DNA of 64,000 nucleotides from Rhyzopertha dominica (taxonomy: Eukaryota > Arthropoda > Insecta > Coleoptera > Bostrichidae): the NCBI GenBank assembly GCA_025024175.1, contig QCXZ01000137.1, forward strand, positions 5,518,001 to 5,582,000, given 5' to 3'. The position numbers and the translations under genes were made by a program. Under the pieces are notes generated by a model. That model had not been told where the DNA came from, did not search any database, and saw nothing but the letters and a program-made list of their open reading frames with translations. Below, piece after piece: positions 1-11,459 of the stretch. How positions within the stretch are numbered: the stretch's first letter is position 1; the number at the start of each line of letters is the position of its first letter.

Positions 1-122
1 AAATTTCTTAGCTAATTTTCATCATTTCCAAAACATTCAGTCCAGTTACCTTTGCCTGGCATTTGTTCGAGTAAGCCTTGTAATCATAAATATTGACAGA
101 TGTCATCGAAAAACTTCTAACA

Positions 123-1010
123 TGGCGTATAAAATCGAAATCCGAAAAAGTATAATTTAGTTGGCCAATTACCAAACGCGGATATTGTAAACATATCTCA
201 AGGACGAAATATTTCCCGTGCAATACCTGCCAAAAAGCGGAAGGTCTCGGCTTTTGTCTGATATCAGAGTACATAGATTGAGAGAAAGTGCGAAAGAAAT
301 AGTTGGTGTATCTATAGGAAGACTAGGAAGGCTCTATGGAGTTTCACACATGACTGTACATATGGAAATTAAGAGAACTGGAATGTTATTCAGAAAAAGA
401 AGAAAATGCTCGAAAATATGCACCTGTGCAGCTGCAACGAATTGCACGGTGCTGTCGAGCACTAAGGCGTCAACACTTTGTCAATGACAGAATCATTAAT
501 TTGGACGATGAAAACTATTTTACGTTATCAAACTCTAAGATAAAGGGGAATGATGGATTCTATACCGAGGATTTCCAGGCTGCTCCGGATAATGTAAAAT
601 TTAAAAGAAAAGTCAAATTTGAAGACAAAATGCTGGTGTGGTGCCCTATTTCTTCGGCAGGTGCTTCGCAGCCATATGTAGGACATGTTAGAGGAAAGGC
701 CATCACTGCAGGACTTTATATACAAAGATGTTTGCCTAAATTGATTAGATTTATACATGATCACCACAATAATGATGATTTCATGTTTTGACCTGATCTA
801 GCATCTTCTCACTATGCCAGGCAAACTAGAGATTGGCTGGAAGTCAATAACATCCCATTGGTACCCAAAATAAATAATCCAAGCACGCCNCGTCGAAGAA
901 TTTTGGGCCTTATTAAGCAGGAGAGTTTATGATAATGAATAAGAGGCAGAAAATGAAAAACAATTGAGAAGGAGAATATTAGACAATGCAACTCTACTGT
1001 ATTAACAGCA
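123..1010 (+). pseudogene. Tc1/mariner-type (DDE) transposase relic
   Basis: A decayed transposase that would once have cut and pasted its own element. Reading from the ATG at 123, the frame is broken before 218. From there the segment LPKSGR and the helix-turn-helix stretch GVSIGRLGRLYGVSHMTV (about 300-355) give a DNA-binding domain. A frameshift near 425 moves the reading to 426-791, which holds the first catalytic region (ILDD-type, seen as NLDDENYFTLS), then GNDGFYTED and VWCPISSAG. A stop at 789 is followed, still in frame, by PDLASSHYARQ, the second catalytic aspartate region. The last catalytic region is weakly visible near 895-930. Relatives of the same subfamily lie at 39215-39810 and 53713-54260. 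No terminal repeats were found. Family membership rests on the motif order; the pseudogene status is certain from the stops. Confidence 0.8.
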
Positions 1011-1738
1011 AACTTTACTGAAACCTATTTACTTCAATAAACACCACAACCTTTATCAGAAGATGAAGAAAAATGACGCCCGCTCCCACAATCTAGACAG
1101 GTCCGATTCGCGTTTATTGCCGAAGCTAAATGAGAGAAAGAGCAAGAGCTGCTAAAGTGAAAAACGAGGGCAGGTATTAAATGATACATTTTGAGGTCTT
1201 GGCGAACGGCCGTGATGGAATTAGCGGCATTACAGTGGCGGCCCAACAGCCGCAAAATTGCCGCCTCTGAACCTTCTGTTTAAGACTAGAGCTTTAACTA
1301 CAGCAGGAGGGAAACGGACCCAGAATAGAAACACCGAAACCTCGGTGAATGTTGTCTGCAACAATACGAATTAGTCCCGCCCTAAGGTTGAGATCATCGA
1401 TTTCGGTAAAGTTTATGCTGATCAAGACGCAATTGGGTGCGTTCACTAGTTATAAAATATAAACTTTTATACATTAAAAAAGAGTACTTAATTAATTAAG
1501 TGTGTATCTGTATCCATAAGGCTGCAAAAATTTTTTTAACCAAGATAAATTGGTTACAACTTCTCAGTGCGCAACGTGGCAACAACGCAGTTTTAAGACG
1601 CGCTCAGATTGACTAGGACTGGCTGTGACGTATCACCCCATGTAAACAAGATAGCGTCCGCTACTTTCCGTATTTCGTTTGCGTTATTGGTTATGTTTTA
1701 GAGTGTTCTCGTTTGTTCTTTTTTATGAATTCAACAAT

Positions 1739-2092
1739 ATGTCGTCGGAATGCTTTGTTAAAGCGTCTTCGAACAATTTGCCGGCTGTAGATATGTTTAT
1801 AGTCACCGAATTTATCAAGAGCGACCCACGTTTTAATGCTGCCAAAATCAAAGGCGCTAAAGCAGCAGTATAAGTAATTAATAAAGCAGCTTAATCTGCA
1901 ATTTAATACATTATGGATCATTGATATTTTGAACGAAATGCATCTTTCGTCTAGTGCAAGTCGTGAGCAACACGGAGATGCAGCTATAGGTTATTTTCAG
2001 GTGAAGCGAGAGGGGCCTATATGTATACTGCAGTCAAGATATGCCCGGAACACAAAGTTCGTGCAAAAAATTATGCAGTTACTCCAAGTCTC
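1739..2092 (+). pseudogene. SWIM-type zinc-finger protein N-terminus, truncated
   Basis: The reading starts at the ATG at 1739 (MSSECFVKASSNNLPAVD, then MFIVTEFIKSDPRFNAAK). After a gap with stops between about 1871 and 1940, which could be an old intron, it resumes as SREQHGDAAIGYFQVKREG. A frameshift follows, then CPEHKVRAKNYAVT. This matches my recollection of the front part of an arthropod family whose full members carry a SWIM zinc finger and a YqaJ-type nuclease domain; neither domain is present here. The related start FIVMELVYSDERFNAAKM is on the minus strand in the 46 kb element. Function in the mobile element is unknown. The fragment is broken and cannot make a complete protein. Confidence 0.55.
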
Positions 2093-2248
2093 ACAACAGT
2101 AAAATGTAGATTTTGTCTTGGTCATACCCGTTCTGGCTGCTTTAAACCATCTGCGTTTGCGTTTGTAGTCTCCGGGTACACTTACGAATATTTTGTTGAG
2201 ACTATTGACGGGTGTATTTGAAATTTGAACACTGACACAAAGCACCAT
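1997..2248 (-). pseudogene. THAP-domain protein N-terminus, truncated
   Basis: THAP domains are C2CH zinc-binding DNA-binding modules, found in P-element and other transposases. The minus-strand reading contains NKIFVSVPGDYKRKRRWF followed by KAARTGMTKTKSTFYCCE. This is the centre and end of the domain with the invariant P and W positions. The first zinc cysteines are poorly preserved and the closing CxxH appears as CCETW, so zinc binding is probably lost. It faces the SWIM fragment and starts about 160 bases inside the right terminal repeat. The same domain at 45856-46116 is better preserved at its closing CCEDH. I judge it an element-borne gene start, not a host gene. Confidence 0.6.
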
Positions 2249-2410
2249 CTGCTGTTAGCTTCTGGGTTGTACATGCTTAAACATTCTCCCAGTTGTTAGG
2301 AGGAGTCCGTTAAAAGCAAGAAAACAACTCGTTTCACTCGGCCCAATCAAAGAAGGCACGTAGGTAACATAACCTATATTCTTTGTTTACATGGGGTGCT
2401 ACGTCACGCC

Positions 2411-4844
2411 GTCTCCATCCCGGGACACTTCGTGTGTGTGGTCAATTTTTATATTAGAACTTCAGAACGGTTTTTTTCGAAAACTGGTGCTAGAAAAATT
2501 TTGAATTTTTTAGGACGTAACAAGGGTGCTCCAAATATAAACATGGCATGATTTCTAAAAAATGTGAAAACACCCAATTACAGAAAGATTTAATTAACCA
2601 ATAACTGTGCGAAAAAGTGCCAGATCAGACTGTTTCAAATATTAAAATGTAGCTAGTGGTCGCAGTAGTTTCAGTTAATAATATAAAAGTAAATGTACAG
2701 CTTTTTATAATTACCACACTTTCAGCAATCGATGTTTGTATATGATTCACACCTTAGCCTGCTAGAAATAATAAATTATGAGAGAAAAATAGTTTTTTTA
2801 AGAAGGTTAAATGCGCATTAAACGGAACTTCCGATACCTCTTGTTGCAACTCGAGCATATGATCATGCTTTTTTTTTGTTCAAAGTAGTGTCTTTTACTT
2901 TAATTTTGATTAGGCTAAAAATGGGCGATATTCAGTATTATACAAAATTGTTATCTACTGAAGTTAAGAAACTAGTTGTTTAATTATACTGGAAGCGGAA
3001 CTGTTCTGTTGTATACTTGTTAGTCGTTTATTTTCCAAATGGTCAAGGAGTTATTTTTTACATTCTCTCTCTCTCTACAGACTCCTTGTTCTCTAACATA
3101 AACTGGTTTGATTACTGTTTACGCGTGAAATCCACATGAATCATGGTGTCTTGTATCTTTAGGTTAACCTTTATGTGTAGCCTTTCCTAATAGTAGGTCA
3201 TTTTTTCAACTGTTAAATTAAATTGTTTTTCGGAATACCATTCATGTTACCGTATACACCAAAAAAAACATAGATCTCCGTAAATTTGTAATCGTAAATT
3301 GGTCAAATCGGTGATTTTGTCAATATTTAAACATTGTTAAGTAAGAAATAAGTGTAACAATTGTGTAATTTTAGTTTTACGCACGTCGTAAAATACATCA
3401 AACTACCTCTGTCAATTCCCGTTCAAACACAAGAACATGTCATTACACACAAAATAACTTTGATCTACGCACATTGTTCTAGCGCTTTTCCATAATCTAT
3501 ATGATGGAGCACAAAGGTAAGAAATTTCATTTTTATGAATCTATTATAGCCATTATAGAAATGGGACTCGTGCGTTCATTATTGTACTTTTGCTCACACT
3601 GGTTTGAGGAATCCAAATGAATTCTGAAAAAGTATTGTACTTAATAAATTTATTAGTTAATTTTGATAGCCATCTGCTTCTAGAGTGACAATGGTATTAC
3701 TTTTATAAGTTTCACAAGTAGTCGATAAATTTTGTGTACATATTTCAACATTCTGTCGTGAAAGAGGAGTTTCTTCTCTAACAAATCTTTCAATATTTGC
3801 TATATTGCACTAATGTAATTTATTTAAAACTGTCATAATCAAATAAATAACTAAACTGTTATTAGTAAAGACTAAATAATTAATTTAACAACACCTACTA
3901 CGATGACTACTTCATATCTAGTAGTACTTTCAAATAAATTGAGTATAGTAATTTTTATTGTTACCAAGAGTACGACGTTAAAAAACATTCTGCAGGTGCT
4001 CTATACTTATGTTTATAAAAGGCAATTAATACAATCAGCAATGCTGCTTTGACCGTGGTAAATCAATTTCGTTTTTAGTCACCTTACATTTTTGGGCATT
4101 TTATATTGTCAGCGGAATTTTATCACTTGACTACCTTAGACATGGCTATACAATTACGTAAACTTAATTTAAAAAAACTATATTGCCGATAAAGAAGGAA
4201 CTCAATTCAAGATGCTGGTTTCCAATTGATAACTTACACATCTTATTCACTTGAGCTATAAGTGATTTTATCAATTTCCAAAACTAAGAAGTTTGAAAAT
4301 CCCGATCTGAAAGTGACGGTATCTATGTAGTTCAAGAATTATTCTGTAACAAAATATAGACTTTTTCAAACAAGTGTCTCTATGTTAGTTTAAAGTAAAT
4401 TAAATGTCTTCTATGACACATGTGATTTCAGTACTTTATATAGCAATATTGGCATTAAGATGCATTTCTCTTCTCTATTTTAAGCTCAAATCAACTCTGT
4501 ATTTAAAATCTAAGCCAATCACATATCTCAATTTAAGGTATTGCCACGGTTACGCTAATATCATCTTTAACTTTAACAAAGAGAAGAGAAACCGACCTGA
4601 AGTGTTTAAAGACGTTATTTTACCGTGAAAGATTTATAATTTGCGCAACACTACACTATATTTAAATGTAATAAATACCAAAGGATACCTATAAGAGGCG
4701 AGGTCATAAGAAATCGTTTAAAAACGCTACAAAATAGATCCTTCCAGAAAATCGATCGATTCTTGTACTCGACAAGCGTAAATTTGTTTACGTTTAATGC
4801 TACTAATAATCACTTACGTTTCTCGAGCGTTGTACAGCAAAGAT
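2411..4844. other. AT-rich intergenic DNA, no recognisable gene
   Basis: Only short reading frames occur. A 74-codon frame at 4404-4628 matches nothing I know. A run of CT dinucleotides near 3063-3077 is too short to be notable. About 2460-2530 has a low-complexity block containing TTCGAAAACT, a phrase also seen near 10650 and 12615. Confidence 0.6.
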
Positions 4845-5195
4845 CTGTTCATCCAACAGTTCACATGTCACTAACATTTAAATGTCAATTTCGAAAACGC
4901 AAACGAAAGAACACTCCGTATATTTATTTACCCGAACAGCGTGCGCGCACATGTGTTATCCGCGATACTGAGAGCTCAACGTCGCATTTAATATGAGCTA
5001 TGCAGCGGCCACAAAGCGAATTGACGGGTTTTTTGTCGTGGCTCTGCAAAAAACGACGGACTATATCACGGCATTGGTCGCCAGAGTTGGTGGACAAAAA
5101 ACGCTCGGAATGCACAAAAAGTGGCCACGAGGATGTAAACAAGTGAGGATTTGATTTTAATACAGAATATTGAATAGAGGCCCGATTTGGGTTTA
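4845..5195 (+). repeat. Diverged dispersed repeat, copy 1 (partner at 31850-32165)
   Basis: Short matching blocks occur in the same order as in the 31850-32165 stretch. They include GTTCATCCA-CAG near the start, TCACTAACA-T, TTCGAAAACG, a block ending in CCGTAT, GCGATACT, and GAATAGAGGCCCGATTTGGG (here near 5172) against TAATAGAGGCCCG-TTTGGG in the partner. Both copies run in the same direction. The stretch has higher GC than its surroundings. No coding meaning is evident. It could be an old transposon fragment or a duplicated regulatory segment. Confidence 0.6.
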
Positions 5196-6012
5196 AAATC
5201 ATGATGATACCGTTGTGGGGGGATATTGTTTGTATAGATATCTGATTTACCTACTGGAGCGATTAGTGTATACGAGGACGGAGCAAAAGCTTTTAATCCA
5301 TCGCGAACCATTACGTACCATGATTATTACATTATGAATAGGTAGTTGAAATCATTCCACAATTGCAACAACCGCTCGTTTTCAACTGAAGAAGTCTAAA
5401 AGCGCAAAGTCAGGACAACATGCAGGGTATAACATCATTTTGCCTATCTGTCCATCTAACTAAAAAACTTTTATTTAATTAATCGAATAACAGCTATATT
5501 GACACTGTACACTACACTTTAATGCAGCTAAATAGTTAGTTCCGAACGCACACACTCTTTTTAATAGCCAAGAGAGAGCTGATTAACGTCGGTATAGTTC
5601 GTAGAAAAAAATTAAAGTGTGTACTGTTTATGCTTTTAGTAAGTAAATATAAATCCATTTTTGCTATTGATAAACATCATCCACTATTATGTGTTAGTAT
5701 CTATGATATTGTTGTGCCTGATGTACAACCAAAAACTTTTTATTTGGATTATAAGAATGCATCATATGATGTTATTACTAGTTATTAATTCTGTACAGAT
5801 TGGGCTTGTATAGCTACTTTTGTTGACATCAATGAATCCGTAGAGTATTTTTATTCTCACATGTATTATGTTATAGATATCTTTATTAGATTAAAGAAAA
5901 CATTTCTCACAAAAGATACATGTCTATATGTATATAAATTAAACTCCATTCACTCCTCTCTAATGATAAAAGCCAAATAAAGCATTGGTTAAGTCAAGTT
6001 GTAAATCATTGC
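5196..6012. other. Intergenic DNA leading into a transposase relic
   Basis: Mostly AT-rich sequence without a supportable gene. The right part probably includes eroded upstream portions of the transposase relic that begins at 6013, but I could not read a convincing N-terminal domain here. Confidence 0.4.
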
Positions 6013-6557
6013 ATGTTTTCTAAAAGTAAACTTCTAGTAGTGCCGATTACCAATATAAATGAAGTAATAACTCAGCTACTAGAAAATCTACCAATACCTA
6101 TGTATAGTGTTGTGGTCGTTGATAACGCACCCTATCACAACAAACTGAAAAAATGCCTTACTTCAACCTTCAAAGATGAAAACATGGTAATCTGGTTAGG
6201 GTTACTACATAAATTTATTTCCTACAAAGTGTTTTAACCCAAATTCAGGTATGTAAATAAACAGCAAGACATGGCGTTTTAAGGTTGGCTCCCTACAACT
6301 TTAATCTTTTTTGAAACCAACAGACATCTATGAAGGAAGAAGAAACTTAACCGAAGCAAGTGACAAAATTAATTGACGGACACATTTTTTTCGACAGCTT
6401 ATAGTCGATCTATGGAGAAGCACCAAAATATTGAAAACAAGAGTTCTTGAAGTGAGAATCAAGGATTGATGTTGTGGTATCAGATCTAATAATAAGAAAT
6501 AATAATTCTAATGAAAGTGACGGTTCAGATATAAGTGAGATTTCTGTAGAAGATTAA
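6013..6557 (+). pseudogene. IS630/Tc1-like DDE transposase relic, C-terminal half
   Basis: The open stretch 6013-6237 contains MYSVVVVDNAPYHNKLKK. This is the second catalytic motif of the DDE_3 family, usually an I-x-M-D-N-A-x-Y-H pattern. Further down, after stops, 6470-6557 reads VVSDLIIRNNNSNESD and ends GSDISEISVED, an acidic serine-rich tail typical of the same proteins. The region between is broken. The N-terminal helix-turn-helix is not visible here, but helix-turn-helix fragments of what looks like the same superfamily occur four times at 28.4-31.7 kb. A related C-terminal half is at 41338-42180. The relic sits directly upstream of a Tc1 element starting at 6655. Confidence 0.65.
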
Positions 6558-6654
6558 ACATTTTATGAAACTTACGGCTCAAATAGTGGAAATTTGTCAG
6601 AACTAGAACTTATCCCCAAACTATATTGACCACAAAATTGTCATCGTGCAAGTA

Positions 6655-7763
6655 CACTACCGCTCAAAAGTATTTGCCCACCAACATTTTTTTCATTAAT
6701 TTCTTAATAAGCATGGCTTTCTATTTGTACTAAGTAGTATACGTTGTTATCATATGAAGAGGTTTCTCATTTAATTAATATAAATAATTTTTACTAGATT
6801 CTGAAAATAAATACTTTTGTGATATATAGCACTTTATAACTGCAGAAATCATAAATATTTTTTAACTGTTTGTATTTCTAATGTGGCTGGTGTCATTTGA
6901 CTAAAATATTTGTCATTTTTTGTGTATAAAGTGACAGTTTGCTATTTTTGAGGTGTTTTAAAAGTGTTTGCTTTATAAAAATGACAAAAACTCTGAGTTA
7001 AGTTTAGAGATACGAACAATGATTATCGCCTATCACGGAATTGGAAAAACAAACCGCGAAATTGCGAAGGAACTAAATATTCCCCGCCGTAAAACGTAAA
7101 AATAATTAAAAGCACAGGTAGTCTAAAGAACAAAACACGTTCTGGGAGACCTAGAAAAACAACCTCAGCTGAAGATCTGAGCATAGTAGTCCGGAGCGAA
7201 ATAAATAGACGGCTTACCGCTCTTGAAATCACCACTCAGATCAACGAAACTAGGGAAGAAAGNGTTAATGTGGCNACAGTAAAGGAACGTCTAAAAGAAG
7301 CTAATTTAATTGACCGCATAGCAGTCAAAGAGCCCCTTCTACGGCCTCAGAATAAGAAAATACTAAAATGGGCACAAGATCACAAAAACTGGACAGTGGA
7401 AGAACGGCACCAAGTGCTTTGGAGCGACGAATCCAAATTTTGAATAATCAAGAACGTTTAGGGTAGTTAAAAGTGATGGAATGCCCATCCCAATCACCTG
7501 ACATAAATCCTATTGTGCTACTGTGGGATGAACTTGGTCGTCAAGCGTAAGGCTTGTCCTACATCAAAAGAACAGCTTTGGAGCATTTTGGAATAGCAGT
7601 GGTATAAAATTATTGAAAAAGCAACGTTGGACAAGTTGGTGGGAAGAGAAATAAATGTTCAGATATATCTGATAGAATAATGTTTGTTTTTCAATAAAAT
7701 ATCCTTACCAAAAGTTAATCTTTTATATTTTTTATGGTGGGCAAATACTTTTGAGCGGTAGTG
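6655..7763 (+). mobile_element. Tc1-family element with intact termini, defective transposase
   Basis: The terminal inverted repeats are 28-29 bp: CACTACCGCTCAAAAGTATT then TGCCCACC at 6655, and the reverse complement ending at 7763. Each is flanked by TA (6653-6654 and 7764-7765), the expected Tc1/mariner target duplication. The single gene inside is a pseudogene (next entry). Ends this well matched suggest it inserted more recently than most relics here. With an internal deletion it would be non-autonomous. Confidence 0.9.
6981..7665 (+). pseudogene. Tc1 transposase, frameshifted with catalytic core deleted
   Basis: The reading starts at ATGACAAAAA (6981), frameshifts early, then gives LEIRTMIIAYHGIGKTNREI (helix-turn-helix) and SLKNKTRSGRPRKTT, the GRPR hook between the two DNA-binding subdomains. 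It continues to KNWTVEERHQVLWSDESKF, holding the first catalytic aspartate. A large deletion follows and removes the second (normally QDNDPKH). The reading resumes as PSQSPDINPIVLLWDELG, where the third catalytic residue, normally E in NPIE, is V. So two of the three catalytic positions are lost. Two N bases lie near 7262 and 7275. Confidence 0.85.
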
Positions 7764-7765
7764 TA

Positions 7766-9238
7766 CATCCGAAGAAAATATTAAATACTTCTAACTATAT
7801 TTAGTAAAGTAGATAAAAAACTTTTTTCTAAACCATAAAAGGAAAAAATAATAAATTCAACAAAGCTTTGTATACTGAAAATTAATATGAAGGATTCGAT
7901 ATAAATCAAATAGGTTTGCATCCTTCTGAATTTCGTTAAAAAAAATTAAGTAATTTAGGGAACACTAGGCGTTCCCTTTACCAAAAGGATAGCTTTTAAC
8001 ATTGAATATTTCGACCTCATGCTAGACGATTTACATAACCTTGGATTTTCTAACTAACTAGCGTCCAACTTTATGTTTTACATATATAAATTAACACTAT
8101 TCACTAGCATAAAATTATTTTATACTTGCTGCCATATAAACAACTGTTACAACCAACTCGTTTATATATTTTTTTAATTTTAGCATTTTAACAAATAATA
8201 TCAAGTATAGGAAATTACAGATATTAAAGTGTTATTTTAATTGTTACCGATTTAACAAAAAATATTGTACCCATAACGTACTGAAAATATCTTTATGGAG
8301 GTTATAAACGTTTAATTAGTTCTTAGGAATTACAGTAACGTAAAAGTAGTTATACCTGTTTAATAAACGCTAAATCTTGATTACTTTAACCTTTAACTTC
8401 TTGATGCTGTAAATAACAATCAGCATTACTGCTCATTAAATAACCAGAATCATTTAACAGTATACCGTATGCATATCTATTACTCATCACCAAATGTAAA
8501 TTTTTAATAAACTTAGTTTAATCGTGGTTAATTATTTATAAGCATTTTGATCAATTTTATTGCATCTCCAATTCCATCAAGAAGACTAACGACATTGATA
8601 AAACCTAGCAATCACCCGGGAAACTTGGATCTAATAAACAAACTTTTTTCGTTTGGCTATTTTTAGTTTGTTATTTTGACAATTTACCATCCCTTAACTG
8701 ATTACTCTGAAATGACAATGAAATGCCGATGTAAATTTCATCACTGTCACACAGAAGTGATAGCACAGCTATTGACAAAGAGCCGCTCTCTTATTTATTA
8801 CACTTCAGTAAAATACGGATAGGACTTCTCCCAAGTACTATACTTTACGATATGACTATTCCACGCCAACTTTTTTTATTTTACACATAAAGCATAACCA
8901 AAGCAGAGTAAACAACAACAAGGAAGTGTTCGGATCCGAAATATAAAATTTTGACAGAAGCCGTTTATCGGCCAGTTTAGTCATATATGATGCGTTTTGA
9001 TTCGATTTTTACTGCGCCAATAAAACGATACGCGAGATATAAATGAAAGGGGAGAACCCGTGAGCCGTTGTCTCCGGATGACGCGCCGTAACATTTCTGC
9101 ATTTAGATAATGCTCGTCGTAAAGCAGCTTCCTCCGGGACCCCTTTTTGCGACCGTTTTAAATGTCAAGAGTTTACAATGGGAAGTTTACGTGTCTCCTG
9201 TTCGCGCATTGCGGAATAAGTTTGTTTAACTAGACAAC
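7766..9238. other. Intergenic DNA, no recognisable gene
   Basis: AT-rich to about 8750. The part 8930-9220 has more balanced composition and few stops in several frames, but no domain was recognised. It is a candidate for conserved non-coding DNA, without proof. Confidence 0.5.
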
Positions 9239-9239
9239 T

Positions 9240-10187
9240 TATTATGCAATGCAATATCTACTGAGATGTGTTAAACTTTGCAGTGGAAAAAAATAAAACT
9301 TTAGAATAGTGAAGATGGAGACATGACGACGACTAGGCGAGAAATAGGAATAAATAATGATAATATGCTTATTTCCAACCCTATTACAGGAAACGCAATA
9401 CACTATCTGGTCCCACGTAAATATTCTTTCAATTTCAGAAAAAAAGAAGTAATCACTGGGAGCTAGGTCTGGTGAACACGCAGGGTATTCGTGCAATTCA
9501 AATCCTGCATCGTCAATAGCATTCATTGCAATATGGCTTTTGGGTACAGGAGCGTTGTCCTGATGGAACAAAATTCCTTTCCTCAATTTTCCTCGTCTTT
9601 TTTCTTTAATGCGCTCGTGCAATTTTGAAATTAAGTTGGCATAGTCCACGATCCAGAAAAATCAACCAATCAAATTCCGTCCGCATCCCAAAAAATTCTG
9701 GCCATAATTTTTTTTTACTCTGGGTCAAAGTGGTGGACCCACGTTTCTTCAACACTTACAAATCGGGAAAACTCACCCGGGTCTGCTGAAAACTTTGGCC
9801 AAATTCGCTTCAGAATGCAGGACACTCGAACGTTTCTGATCAGGCGTCAACATTCTAGGGACCCAGCGTGCAGATAATTTTCTAAGACCTAAAATATCTG
9901 TTAATATTTTTTATATTGTCCGAGACGAATGGTCATTCACCTATCTGCCATTACCATGTCATGTACACGATTAACATTTTCCTGAATAGTGACAGTTACG
10001 TCGCCGTCGTCCGACATCCTTTGCATGTTTGTCTTCCCAATATAAATTCTCAAGACAAATTTGTTACTACTTGGTAAGAAGGAGCACTCTCACCTAATAC
10101 ACCCACCATATCTTCATGAGTTTCTTTTGGCGAAAAGCTTTTCTTTTGCAAATATCTTGCAACTGCGCGTATCTCAGATTTTTCCAT
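9240..10187 (-). pseudogene. mariner transposase pseudogene
   Basis: On the minus strand the start at 10187 gives MEKSEIRAVARYLQKKSFSP, then a stretch ending GESAPSYQVVT. This is the mariner N-terminal helix-turn-helix, broken by a stop soon after. Frameshifts interrupt the middle. The last part (9649-9242) reads KEKRRGKLRKGILFHQDNAP, with the second catalytic aspartate in HQDNAP, and then SPDLAPSDYFFF, with the third. This is the mariner DD34D signature. The first catalytic aspartate lies in the broken section. Terminal inverted repeats were not identified. Confidence 0.85.
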
Positions 10188-10430
10188 CGTTGAACCTTCG
10201 CGTATATTCTAAATTATTTTAACAAACAACAAATGACAAGACTGGTATTGAACAAGTGTCACAACAAATACATAAACTTTGAATATGTCAATAAAGAATT
10301 TCACTGCCAGTCAACGCCGTAAATAATGATCTCCCCTCGTAACTTAAACATGTGTGTGTGTGAATTGTAAATAAACTAAAATTACATTGACACAACATTT
10401 TAACACTCCAAATAAGATTAACATTCTTAA

Positions 10431-11314
10431 GAGGGGCGTTTACCTAGAGCGTATCGGGTCATTTTAAGCAACTACCGTTTTACATTTTACCGAGTTATTC
10501 GAAACTTTTTCGAAGTGTAATTTCGACATGGCCATGACAAAAGATGTAGCTACAACGTAGAGTTGGAGTTTTTTCTGAATTTGGTACAGTAATGTAAATA
10601 TTTGTTGTTATATTTTGCTTAAAAATGCGTATTTTTGGCGAGCTATTTCTCGAAAACTAAGCCATATAAACGAAAAATTCGAACTCCACGTTGTAGCTAC
10701 ATATTTCTTTGTACACTACCAAAAACATGAGCACGATAAATGAGTAAAAACATTCAACAAATCTAAAACCGCAAACCCTTTCGCACCAGTCCGTCACGAG
10801 AGCGAAATGCGAATGCCCATCCCCACCAGGTCCGTCGCGTGGTATCCAGTGAACAGTCAGGCTAAGATACAAACCTGTCGGGAATAATCGAGCGGATACG
10901 ATCCATTCCGATTGTATGTCTAAATACACGTGACAAGTTTAATGTTAAAAGCTCTTTCGCATTAATTTACTGTCTGCCGAAGCAATGGGGACGCGGAAGG
11001 AAAATTATTATAAAAGTTCCTCCAGAAATCATAGTCGACATGCAGTTAGAATGAAATTTTATATAGTTCATATTTACAGAAATAAAGGGGTTATTCCATA
11101 TTTTGAATAACCTGGTATAATATCATAGTAAGTTACTAATATCATGCTTACTTTTTTATGCACACGCTACAGTCAGCAATTTTTCGAATATTAGTTTAGC
11201 CCGATCTTTGCGTGATGTCAACCTATCGGCTACCCTCTTACGTCCCATGTCCCGCTGGTAATATGGGTTGCATAGTTTACATTTCTGCCCGATCGCTCCA
11301 AGTAAACGCCCCTC
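10431..11314. mobile_element. Non-autonomous DNA element flanked by TTAA
   Basis: Near-identical inverted ends, GAGGGGCGTTTACCTAGAGC at 10431 and GAGGGGCGTTTACTTGGAGC reading inward from 11314, are each flanked by TTAA (10427-10430 and 11315-11318). TTAA duplications are typical of piggyBac-like and Kolobok-like families. The ends do not start with CCC as most piggyBac ends do. No transposase is visible; the minus-strand frame at 10657-10929 (90 codons) matches nothing I know. A second, internal inverted repeat lies at 10541-10575 and 10672-10705, sharing TGTAGCTACAACGT. Confidence 0.8.
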
Positions 11315-11459
11315 TTAAAAAGAATCTATATCCTACACATATTATATGTTGCATAGAATCAAAATGTATGTCGCAATCATCCGCAATTAAATTGAATTGA
11401 TTACACATAACATATACAGGTGACGTTTCACAGGCTAGGCTTTTGATCTCACATAATCA

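Larger units (their letters stand above)
1625..2408. mobile_element. Small THAP/SWIM DNA element with terminal inverted repeats (copy 1)
   Basis: The ends are inverted copies of each other: GTGACGTATCACCCCATGT at the left (from about 1625) and its reverse complement, with one mismatch (GTGACGTAGCACCCCATGT), at about 2385-2408; both continue into AAACAA. Inside are two gene starts facing each other: a SWIM-type protein N-terminus on the plus strand and a THAP domain on the minus strand. The two fragments meet near 2090 with nothing between them, so the middle of a larger two-gene element has been lost. I read it as an internally deleted, non-autonomous copy. The second copy is at 45696-46445, with similar ends and the same convergent layout. 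No clear target-site duplication was found. Confidence 0.65.

Noticed and set aside
1265..1400. Second hammerhead-like site near CACCGAAACCTCGGTGAA
   Set aside because: Contains a GAAA with a small stem but no CUGANGA box upstream.
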